Source: Limanda limanda
Lineage: Eukaryota; Chordata; Actinopteri; Pleuronectiformes; Pleuronectidae
NCBI RefSeq assembly: GCF_963576545.1
Contig: NC_083651.1
Span: forward strand, 24,369,748-24,433,747
Length of the DNA stretch: 64,000 bases
Direction of reading: 5' to 3'
Positions 10,470-20,400 of the stretch are shown piece by piece (the first letter of the stretch is position 1; the number at the start of each line of letters is the position of its first letter). The translations under genes were made by a program, and so were the position numbers. A model generated the notes under the pieces. The model was not told the DNA's origin. It was given only the letters and a program-made list of their open reading frames with translations, and did no database searches.

Positions 10470-12380
10470 ATGAAGTGCTTTGTTTGTCAGACTGAGTTAA
10501 CTTGCACAAATACCCTTGTTAGGCATTTACGAGTTGTTCATGGTTACTTGGATGGAAAATATCTTCGCCTTAAATATGCTCAGTCTGGATGTGGCCGTGT
10601 GCTTGGAACTTTTTCTGGGTTTAGGAAACACTGAAGAGTATTTTACAAAAAAAAGAATCTGCAGACTTGTTCAACCCCAGGTATATTCCCAAGGAAGGTG
10701 TGTATGCAGACTTGAGAGATGCCACCTATTTTAACCAAAGTCCCCTATTTTCTATAGAAAAAGATGCCTTGCAGATCCAGCTCTTTTACGACGACTTCGA
10801 AACTGCAAATGTCTTGGGACCAAAAAGGGGTTTACATAAATTAGGTGCTATATATTTTACTTTAAGAAATTACCCCCCAATCTTTAATTCGTCTTTGATT
10901 AATATTCATTTGTGTGCTCTATTTCATGCACAGGACATAAAGCGATACAGTTTTAATTTGATACTGGAACCACTTATTAATGATTTGAAAGTGCTTGAGA
11001 CAGAGGGACTTCAAATTCCAACTTTTGAACATGTTATTCATGGTACTGTAGTTCAGGTCACTGGGGACAATCTTGGTTTGCATGGTCTCTTTGGCTTTGT
11101 AGAGTCATTTTGGGCGCGATATTGCTGTCGTTTCTGTCTCCTTGAGAAACACTCTTTCCAAACTGTAGTCTATGAAGATGACCCGGAAGTTGTCTTAAGA
11201 ACTGTTGATTCACATGCACAGCACTGTCAAACTGTACAAACAGATCCAAGGTTGCCACATGTATATGGTGTCAAACGTGTTTGTCTGTTGAATTCACTTC
11301 AGTATTTCAACACAGCCAACAATTTTGCAGTTGATATCATGCACGATATTTTAGAGGGAGTTGGGCAGTTCGAGGTGAAACTGATTCTGAAATACATCCA
11401 AGGCAACTGCCTAAGTGCTGAACAAGTGGCTGGTAGAATACATGCGTATGACTATGGTTTCAGTCAGCAGCGAAACCGTCCACCTCTGCCAACAGATAAA
11501 ATGATGGATGAAAGTAATGATTTGGGGTTGAATGCCATACAGGCTTGGTGTTTGTTGAACAATATGCCTTTGCTTTTTGGTGATTTGATCGAGACAGTTG
11601 ATAAACACTGGCATCTCCTACTTTTGCTTCTTCAGATTGTTAACATTGTATTCTCACCAGTCTTGTCAGAAGGCATGACCATATACCTCAAACATTTAAT
11701 CACTGATCATCATCGGCTGTTCAAGCAATTATTTCCTGAAAGAAATCTCTTGCCAAAGCATCATTTTATGATACATTATCCTAGCTTCATTCCAAGCTGG
11801 TCCAATTTTACACACATGGTGTATGCGTTACGAAGCCAAACATAATTTCTTCAAACAGCAATTAAAAAGCTTTAAAAACATAACAACAACATTAGCCAAA
11901 AAGCACCAAAGATATATGGCAATGTATCATGAATCTTTTAGCAAAGAAAGATTAATTGTAGGTCCAGGAAAAATTGTGACACTTTATGAGTCAAAACATG
12001 GAGCACCAATAGCGGAAAAATTTGGAACTATTTTGTCAACCAGTGTGTTTTCTGCAAAATGGATAAAGTATCATGGTACGGAATACCGTTGTGACTTCAT
12101 TGTATGCACTGAGGTAGCATGTGAGATGCCTGTATTTTGTAAGATTGACATGATTGCTGTAAAAGATGATTGTGTTTTGCTCTGTGGAAAATTGATGGAA
12201 ACCATCTGTTTTGATAACCATTACCATGCTTTTAAGGACAAGCTGCATCCAGACAAAGTTCCTAAAGTGTTGCACATAAACAATCTTTTTTACTTCAAAC
12301 CATTTGATGTTCAAATGAAGTATGGTACAACTGATACTGCCTTATATATTGTTCCATATTGCCATTTTATGCAGACCTAG
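10470..12380 (+). pseudogene. Transposon gene 2: Tnp2-like transposase with C2H2 finger, frameshifted
   Basis: It opens 28 bp after the stop of gene 1. The first 55 residues hold C2H2-type fingers (CFVCQTELTCTNTLVRHLRVVH, split here as CFVC … HLRVVH). One missing base near 10632 shifts the frame before LKSILQKKESADL. The main frame 10667-11820 contains GDNLGLHGLFGFVESF, CRFCL, NNFAVDIMHDILEGVGQF and HYPSFI, the hallmarks of Tnp2-type transposases of CACTA elements (the D in GDNLGLH and the DIMHD block are candidate catalytic acids). A second shift at about 11820 separates it from MRYEAKHNFFK, which continues to the stop at 12378-12380. Two small indels are enough to explain the breaks, so this copy is fairly recent. 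Confidence 0.75.
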
Positions 12381-12582
12381 GTAGTCTAGTAGGAAGGAGG
12401 GGTCCCAATGTCCCCGAGACAAACGTTGTGGCATTGTAAGACTGATCAAAAGTTAACTTGTTTTTTAAGTAATGTTTTTATGCAGACTTGATCAGTTGCT
12501 TGGCATGACTGCAACCATCTAGCTCAGATGATGTAAAGTTCACTTTGAGCCCTGTAATGGCATGGCAAGTACACTGTTAACT

Positions 12583-12718
12583 GTTATTGTTTTGGGGTGC
12601 TTGGCACGGCAGGCACACACACCCATTGCACTGTTAACAAAATCTTACTGTTATGTTACATGTGAACAAGTTATTGTTTTGGGGTGCTTGGCACGGCAGG
12701 CACACACACCCATTGCAC
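12583..12718 (+). repeat. Two direct copies of a 49-bp segment, 86 bp apart
   Basis: The segment that starts TTATTGTTTTGGGGTGCTTG and ends ACCCATTGCAC occurs at about 12583-12631 and again, nearly identical, at about 12670-12717, just downstream of the transposase stop. Confidence 0.9.
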
Positions 12719-12859
12719 AACTATTCACTTTGTATTTATTTTGTACAACTATAAAGGTTGATTCCAAATGTTAAATGCATTTTTAGAAGGTACTTTGTGC
12801 AATAAAAAATGAGAAGTTTAATGCATTTTGGTGGTCACTTGTTTTTATTAAATGGTATT

Positions 12860-13366
12860 TCTAAAAGTATATTTTAGATAGAGGCAATTTGACACTACAA
12901 AGGTGTAAAAGTAACAACATATTGATCTGTGCAGTGTTAAGATTTGACTCTTTCTGAGTAGTTTTTTCACAGCACAGAGTAAATCATCAACACTGTACTG
13001 TGTAAAATTAACAGTAATCAGAGTTATATGAGCCTCCAGTGTTAACCTTCAAGAACTCCATTCAGTGTTAAAAAGTATATGAATCAGAGTTGATTTGTCA
13101 CCACAGTAGAGTAACTTATCAACACTGCTCAGAGTTATATTTACTCTCTCCAGAGTTATTTAACCTGTAGTGTTAAGTTCCATTAACACTGTACAGTGTT
13201 AGCCAGTGTTAATTTTTTACTCAATTTTGAGTTAATTTAACTCTGAAATTTTAACACTATGGAAAGAGTTAATTTAACACCAATTCTGATAAGGACCAAA
13301 TACACTCGGACACAGTGTTAAATTTAACTCTTTAAGTGTTGATTTAACACTGCAAAATTTACTGTG
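12860..13366. repeat. Right subterminal repeat field of the CACTA-like element
   Basis: More than 20 occurrences of short words of the types CAGTGTTA/TAACACTG and AGAGTTA/TAACTCT occur in both orientations, some back to back (AACACTGTACAGTGTTA at about 13184-13201). The left end has a shorter field of the same words at 3130-3260. Such arrays are the usual binding region of the element's own proteins in CACTA transposons. Confidence 0.8.
13342..13366 (-). repeat. Right terminal inverted repeat of the CACTA-like element
   Basis: Read on the minus strand it starts CACAGTAAATTTTGCAGTG. TA follows outside, as at the left end. Confidence 0.9.
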
Positions 13367-13371
13367 TACTT

Positions 13372-13756
13372 CTTCTTATGTTGCGCCATCTTCTCTTAAT
13401 TTCATTGATTGTTCTTTTTTTTACCCACAGCATTTACTTTCTCGCAGATACTCTCCCATATCACGTTTCCTCGAGTTATATTAATATTTCTTTGCTGTAG
13501 CTGAGCAACATGTTTGTTTGCCTCTTCCACTAACACCACCAATTGCATGGCATTAAATTTTGCTTTGCGCTTGCAATCACTCTGCTCTCCATAATGCTCC
13601 ATGACAGAAACCAGTAACACACGCAAAACCCCTCATTTAAAATCTACTGCCTCTACCATGTTTTCACCTGTTATCATTTACGCAATTACGTGCAATCTGT
13701 CGTAATACACATGCAATTTTACTACTCTTTATTTGGGATCTTAATAGATCAGGCCC
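13372..13756 (-). mobile_element. Right part and terminus of a PIF/Harbinger element
   Basis: Read on the minus strand the sequence begins GGGCCTGATCTATTAAGATC at 13756, the type of terminus found in fish Harbinger elements, with TAA outside (13756-13758). It then encodes a Myb/SANT-like domain. The CACTA-like element interrupts it at the TA at 13367. Confidence 0.65.
13402..13626 (-). pseudogene. Myb/SANT-like DNA-binding fragment (Harbinger accessory protein)
   Basis: The frame contains KRKAKFNAMQLVVLVEEANK, NVIWESICEKVNAVG and, after a one-base slip in a run of A, TINEIKRRWRNIRRS. That is the three-helix pattern of the Myb-like proteins carried by Harbinger transposons. The likely start is MEHYGEQSD. 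The domain is cut by the CACTA-like insertion right after the third helix. Confidence 0.6.
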
Positions 13757-13984
13757 TAAGAAAATGTACAGTAATGAGGAAAAGACCGCGGTTTTCCCTA
13801 AGTAGGTGGGTGGAGGCCAAAGCAATCGATTTCAGACTCAAGAACATGAACATAATGTAGATCACAGATTAACACTGTTATAGCTGAGAGAACACAGTAA
13901 ACAGAATTGTTGAACAGAATTTTTTTATTCTGTTTTTTTTCTACATTTGAAGACGATTACTTCAAATGTATTGAATTTGGCTGC

Positions 13985-14115
13985 AAAACTGTTAAACCCT
14001 GAGACTCTAGAAGTGTTTTGTGGACTAAAACACTTCACCCACCCCTCAATCAGCATAGTGGGGAGTGGATGATGAGTGGATTTTCATTTTTGGGTGACCT
14101 ATCCCTTAAACAAAA
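13985..14115 (-). repeat. Fish interspersed repeat, copy B, inverted relative to 2255-2400
   Basis: On the minus strand it reads AAGGGATAGGTCACCCAAA, then CACTATGCTGATTGAGGGG and AGTCCACAAAACACTTCT. It is closer to the usual fish consensus than copy A. The open frame 14018-14332 runs through it and into the pgap1 promoter and is not a gene. Confidence 0.75.
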
Positions 14116-14235
14116 CTCTTTTTCAGTTTGTGTCTGTTTAGAAAAGAGAAACAAAGAAGATCATGAATTAAACAAATTAAAAGCGCTTACATTTATCAAT
14201 TCCTTTGAACATGTTGCGTCACTCACTGTTCGCTC

Positions 14236-14296
14236 TCCTATTGGTCAATTTTCTCAGTTTTCTCCTCCCATTGGCCGGGCCATCCGCCAATCACTA
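14236..14296. promoter_or_regulatory. pgap1 promoter with three CCAAT boxes
   Basis: ATTGG occurs at 14240-14244 and 14270-14274 (inverted CCAAT) and CCAAT at 14287-14291, about 200-250 bp before the start codon. Spaced CCAAT boxes are typical NF-Y sites of TATA-less housekeeping promoters. The transcription start probably lies within about 100 bp downstream; it was not located. Confidence 0.55.
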
Positions 14297-14329
14297 AGTA
14301 TTGTTCAGCGAGTAGTTCCTGTTTGGGGT

Positions 14330-14425
14330 TGAGCCGGTGAGAGTGACAGACAGAGCATCAGTCAGTTAGACAGACACACAGACAGTCAGTCAGTTAGTCA
14401 GGCAGACAGACAGACAATCAGACCG
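14330..14425 (+). repeat. CAGACAGA-type simple repeat in the pgap1 5' UTR
   Basis: Repeated GACAGACA and CAGTCAGT tetranucleotides lie between the CCAAT boxes and the start codon, so they are probably transcribed. Confidence 0.7.
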
Positions 14426-14490
14426 ATGTGTTCGCCTGCTGGGAGCATGAAGACTGACTGAAATGTGAAAGCCGGAGGAAGGAGGGAACC

Positions 14491-17400
14491 ATGAAAGTCG
14501 CCTCTGTGGTCTTCTACGGTGTCGCTCTGGGGCTCCTGGCTGTCGGCCTGCGAGAGCTGCTGACTGGCTTCGAGGAGAACAGATGCAGTATGACCTACAT
14601 GTTTGAATACCCAGAGTACAGGGTGAGTACACAGGCTCAGGTTTGTACCCCACATACTGTGAAAACAGGCCAGATATGAGCTCGTGTGGAACAAAGATTG
14701 CTAAATGGCTCCGTTTTTTTTTATTTCCACTCTGAACAGACGATATGAATGATCACATTGAGATATGTTAAAAGCTACTTCCTGAATCGAAACCTGCTAA
14801 CGTTACCTGACGGACAGGTTTCTGTTTACACCTGCACCTGTTTACACGCTGAGTAGATTAGAAGAAACTAGCCAAGTTAAAAAAAAACAAAGATCACATC
14901 CCGTTCTTCCAATCCTCTCAGCAGGTTGTTTATTTAGATCAGTAATGCCATGTAGGTATGGACATCAATCTGACTTCACACAGGAGATGATGCGGGAGAG
15001 AAACGTTTCTGAAAATGTTCTCTGTCCTTGTTTATGTGGTTGATAGACATGGTCTGTGCAGTCAGTGTTATTGTCTGTGATGACTGCAGGACAGAGAGAA
15101 AATTATGAAGCAATATTTAAAGTCTGAAGAATTTAAGTGAAAAAATGTCCCAATTCTGAGAGACAGAGAGAGAGAGACGTCACCTTTGCAAGACATAAAG
15201 ATTCCTTTGATATTTGACCACTGATACTGTCACTGCAGGAGTGGAGTTGTTCGTTTACGGCTCAGCATCAAAGGATTCTTGGTCTGTGTATGTCCGAGAT
15301 ACAGAACATCGTGTTTTAATAGCGTGTAATCAAACTTTGACATCACGCCACTGTCACACCGTGTGACGAAAAATCGATCTTTGTGTTAGTTTGTATCTCC
15401 ATCTTGTTGTGATGACACTCATCTCAATTTGAAGTCGATCTGATGTAAGCCCTGGTACAAGTACCTCAAAGTAAAAATGTGGAATATGCCCAAAATGGCC
15501 ACTAAATGCAAAATAGCAGGCTTCTTGTAGCGTTTTTCAAATTGCACCTAAGACTTTTATGTTTGTCTGGTCATGATACACCTTTGTATCGATTTTTGTG
15601 AAGATCGGTCAATGTAAACACGTTCCGGGAGTCTCGGGTGGCACCGTGGAGCCATTTTGCGAAGCCCATTGAAAATTCCTCCAGAATACATACATTTTCA
15701 CCACTTTCAAATATTCTGCAAATTTTGGTAAGAATTTGAGCATGTTAACACCCTCAAAAAGCAAATTAATTTGCCTGAATAATATATAATAATAATCCTT
15801 ACAATTTCAATAGGGCCTCACTGTCTGTCAGTGCCTGTCAGTGCTCGGGCCCTTAATAAATATTAAAGGAAATATAAGGTATGTGTATGGGAGCAGTGCC
15901 TAATAGCAACAACATTAGAAATTAAAATAATAAAACATAAAATAAGTACGTAACCTGAGACAGTTAACCAATGCCAAAGTGGAAGGAAGTAATAATGATA
16001 ACTTTATAGATGTAAGTGATATGAAATATTGCACATGAGGGTTAATTAACTTAATATGATGACAAAAAAGTATTTCCCAAATCAAAATTTGTCTCGTAGG
16101 GTTAAACAAGGTGCAACATCCTCTGCCCCCAACCCTCGACTAGAGTGAGGAAAAAGTACTAAAATAACTACATTTTTACAGGGAGAAAAAAAGACAATAA
16201 CCTACAAACAGGTATCAAGTATTTGAATCAAGGTGGGGGAAACACTGCAGAGGTGTTAACCAAATTTGATAGAACTTACATACAGTAATTAGCGCTGTCA
16301 TTCAAAATACTTTGAACAGGGTTTATTTATTGTCTGCTTTACAGGGGAATAAAAGTGTTTAAGGTGAATGGACCAATATCAAATTTGTCATTTTTCCAAC
16401 TTAAAGGTGTCAACAAATCTCATATGGAATTTTCGGTTAAACAAATGTCAGAATTTTCTTGTTTATATCTGTGCAGATGTACAATTACACAGTATATTTC
16501 TTGGTACAGATGAAGAATCAACTATAACAGATCAGATGTGATCTGACCTCACAGGAGGTTGTCGCCATCATATAACTTGCCATTAATCTTAAATTAGCTC
16601 TATGGAGTAATTAACTAAGGTTAATGAAATGTATGTGTTTTAATGTAAGTGTGGAACTTCTAATCCTTTCACAGCGTGTGGCCCTTCCTCGGCGTGTGGC
16701 CCGACTGTACCCAGCGTATGGACTCTACCTTTATGGAGAGGGTCTGTACGCCCAGGAGACCCGAGCGCTTAAACTCACGGGCGCCCCTGTGCTCTTCTTG
16801 CCTGGAAATGCTGGCAGTTACAAACAAGGTTAGTCCACAAAGTCAGTTGCATCTACAGTATATTGAAGATTGTCTCGAGTCAGTTTTCAGTATTTACATT
16901 AAAACTGCGAAAACTAAAACCCGAATCACGGTGACTTTCTTTGTCAATGAATTGACATGCTGAGGTTGTTTGAGGACATTAGAGTTTCTTGTTGATTGGT
17001 CTCTACCTGACTGGTGACCTAATTCGATTTTAAATGAAAGATTTCAGCCTCCAAGACAGTAGATGTAGATGCTCTACATACCACACAGTCAAGTTTCTAC
17101 AGTCTGGATGTGTTTGTATGTGGGACTTGAGAACTTTTACATAAACATTAGATCATCTATCAATCAGGGAAAACTGGCTTTTTCAATCATTTTACAGTTG
17201 TTTTTTTTAAATATTGTGTAAGTCTCATTTGTAAGTACACTCTGATGTGCTCAAATTGGATTTGGCTATATTTTTTAAAGCTTTTAAGGATTTTTAAAAA
17301 CTTCACCACTGATTTTCACACATCTATTCAAATCCTTTCCGTGTGAAAACTTGAATTTCTCATGCTGGCTTATATTATAGGTTTACAAAGAATGATACAT

Positions 17401-20400
17401 TACAACTACAAACTTTGGAGTTATTGGTGAGCTTAACTTGCATTTCATGCTCTAATCGTTTAGAGTCTGATTTGAGGTGATATTATCCACAGTCAGTCAA
17501 TCAATCAATCATCATAATTTATTGATATAGCCCATATCCAGGAATCACAAATTGTGTAATAAGGCCTAACATGGTGCGACATCCTCTGTTCTGTTCTCAA
17601 CTAGAATAAGGAAAAACTACCAGAAGTCCTTATTTACAGGGTAAAAAAACATAGAAACCTCAGTGAGAGACACATGTGAGGGATCCCTCTCCCAGGACGA
17701 ACAGAAGTGCAGTAGCTGCATTGGTAACTGAGAACATCAGCAAAATAGGAGTATTTACAATATTAATTAGAATTACAGTGTATATAAATTGTTCAAAATA
17801 ATTAAGGGAACACTTTAATCACACACCAGATCTTGATGAATTAATTATTCAAGTTGAAAATCTTTACTGAATGTATAATTTGTTGAGAACAAATTGATGT
17901 CACAATGGTCAATGGAAACCAAAATCATCAACCCATCGAGGGCTGGATTCAAAATAAAAGTCTACCATTTTAATCACACGCTGATCCAACTTGCATAAAT
18001 GGGATCACGGCAACTCATAATGTGACTCAGCACTGTGTATGGCCTCCGTGATTGATATCCCTGAATCTTAACTGACTTTGTGTTATACTGTGTTGATAAA
18101 GTTTCCCCAAATTTTTTGAGCATTGTGTATTTATATATATATATTATTATTATTATTATTGTTAATAGTCAACACCAACAGACATCTTTTTCTCTGTTGC
18201 TGTAGCTCGCTCCCTGGGCTCGGTGGCCCTCAGGAAGGCTGAAAACTTGGAGGGAGGTCTCCACTTCAATGTGTTCACCGTGGACTTCAATGAGGAGCTG
18301 GTTGCGCTTTACGGTGGCAGTTTGCTCCAGCAGACACACTTCCTGCATGAGAGCATCAAAGCCATCTTAAGACTGTACAAGGTCAGGCCTCAAATATCAT
18401 TTAGTTGTCAGAGAGGGTTACTTGTTGCTGGTGTGTTATATTTGACTGCCAGGGATACATATCATTTTCCATCACCCTCTAAATTTACATGTGTTGGCAT
18501 TTGGTTAAACTTTTCAAACTGCACGATGTGCTGCCATCAAAATACTGTGCAGTTATAAAAAAAAGTCTACAAATTGCTAAGATGCAAGCACTAAAGTGTG
18601 TAATCAAAATGTAGTTAACACTATGTAATGTATTAAAGTAATCTACTTTGGTGATGGTTTTAACTGTCTTCTTTCTTTCTGGACTTGCCAGAATCTGAAG
18701 ACTCCTCCCCAGAGTGTGGTGCTTGTGGGCCACTCCATGGGAGGAGTGGTGGCCCGGGCGCTGTTCACTTTGCCCCGCTTCAACACTAATCTGGTCAGCC
18801 TGATCATTACTCAGGCCTCTCCGCACCTGGCTCCAGTACTGGCCCTGGACCCATACCTGCTGGGTAAGAATAACTCTGATGCTGAGTCACTGGTACATTG
18901 ACACTGTTGGCTCTGAGTTATGTCCTCATTTGAAGCAGAGACAGCAGTTGTTTCAATCCTATTTAGTGAGGAGACATTCATCAGTAAAATGTGTTGCTCT
19001 GTCATTCAGTTAATCATCAAATGTCATCAAATGGCACTTGACCTATCGTAAGATAAAAAAAACCCGAAAATGCTGTAACCGATTTATGAACAGTTCCCGC
19101 TTAGAATAACTTAAGTATAGATTTAAATGTGGTCCGTTTTTTTCATAAATGTGGTGACTCGAGAGTTTAATGTGATTTGAATACAAAAACTATTTGGTGG
19201 ATGCTAGTGTAATTTTTCCTTATCTTTACTCCTGTTTTTTGCAGATTTCTACTCTGCAGTGAGACAGAAGTGGCTGAACCAGGCAAACAAACTCAGGAAC
19301 ATCACAGTCCTGTCCGTTGGGGGCGGTTACCGTGACTCCCAGGTCCGGTCTGGTCTAACATCACTGCCGTGTCCTTCAGGAGACCCCAATAAGTTATCAC
19401 TGGTGGTAAGATTTGTTTGTGGATCGGTACGATTACTGAGACTCTTTCCACCACAGGAACTTTTTTTTGGAACCCATGGACATTTTTAAGAACGCAGCAA
19501 CTGAAGGCAGCAGGTTAAAAATGTAGTTCCTTTTGTAGAGGACAGTTAAAAAATCCCTAGTCATACAGAATGCCAGATGACTAAATGCTCCTTTGATGCC
19601 AAAGAATGACCCTGCACTACTCTATTTATGTTTCAATGTCATATTATTTTTATCAAGGCAACAGCAGTTCCCAGGACATGGGTATCAACCGACCACCTCT
19701 CCATTGTTTGGTAAAAGAGATGACATTACATTTTGGCAGACTATATATTATCCTGAATTTTTTTTTAAATATAATTCTTGTCATTCATATGCAATATGTA
19801 TTTCTTTGGGTTCCAGGTGTAAAGAGCTTGTTCTTGCCACTGTCAGGGCATTCTTCGACCTCATTGATCCCGAAACCAGACAGGTCAGAGCAAACACTCA
19901 CTAATCAACATTTTATTTTGCTCAGAATTGTTGGAGTCATACACTTACCTTATAATCAAAGCCAATGAAATGTCACATCTCTCATCTCTCACTTCATCTG
20001 TTGTGAAACTAATCAGTTTGTTCTTATTAGTTCACAGATAACCAGGAGAAGAAAATAGCCGTACTTAACCATCACTTCATCAGACATCCTGTCAGGATGG
20101 TGGGAGAAGATCACGATGTTTCCATCTCAACCTTAGGTCAGAGACAAACACTTGCTTCAAGAGGCTGGTATAAACCCATGCATTCATTTATTTAATCAGA
20201 TCACCATCTTGTTCATGTTCTTTTAGACCAGGGGTGCACAAACTTTCTGGGTTAAGGGCCACAATAAATTATAGACGGGCCGCTAATACTAGTTTATGAG
20301 GAAGCACATTAACTAACACAGTAAATTATATGAATGTGAAAACAGTTTCTCCAAAAGTAATGAAAGTAAACTCATCCTGTGTGCTTGCTTTAATGAGAAC

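Larger units (their letters stand above)
3118..13366 (+). mobile_element. 10.25-kb two-gene DNA transposon, CACTA/EnSpm (CMC)-like
   Basis: The element is bounded by 25-bp terminal inverted repeats that match at 24 of 25 positions and start CACAGTAAATTT on both ends (3118-3142 and, inverted, 13342-13366). TA lies directly outside each end (3116-3117 and 13367-13368), which fits a 2-bp target duplication. Inside each end are clusters of short motifs of the forms CAGTGTTAA and AGAGTTA in both orientations. Two plus-strand genes fill the interior: a multi-exon gene (3329-10442) and a Tnp2-like transposase (10470-12380). The CACAG terminus, the subterminal repeats and the Tnp2-type transposase point to the CACTA/EnSpm group; the superfamily is inference. 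A later hAT insertion and frameshifts make this copy non-autonomous. Confidence 0.8.
14491..19883 (+). other. pgap1: pgap1 exons 1-7: N-terminal anchor and lipase domain
   Basis: Exons are 14491-14622, 16675-16828, 18206-18381, 18692-18863, 19245-19405, 19658-19710 and 19817-19883. All have AG acceptors and GT donors with fitting phases. Exon 4 carries GHSMGG. Exon 6 is only 53 bp; it is placed by the match [12 protein letters not shown] and splits the tryptophan codon with exon 7. Confidence 0.92.

Noticed and set aside
10667..12380. A domesticated host gene with a C2H2 finger
   Set aside because: It is enclosed by terminal repeats and carries frameshifts, so a functional host gene is unlikely at this locus.
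13402..13626. Host Myb/SANT gene (MSANTD type)
   Set aside because: It adjoins a Harbinger-type terminus, has a one-base slip and is cut by the CACTA-like element, so it is a transposon relic.
19593..19968. Open frames of 103 and 120 codons in pgap1
   Set aside because: They read through introns; the true coding parts are the small exons 19658-19710 and 19817-19883.
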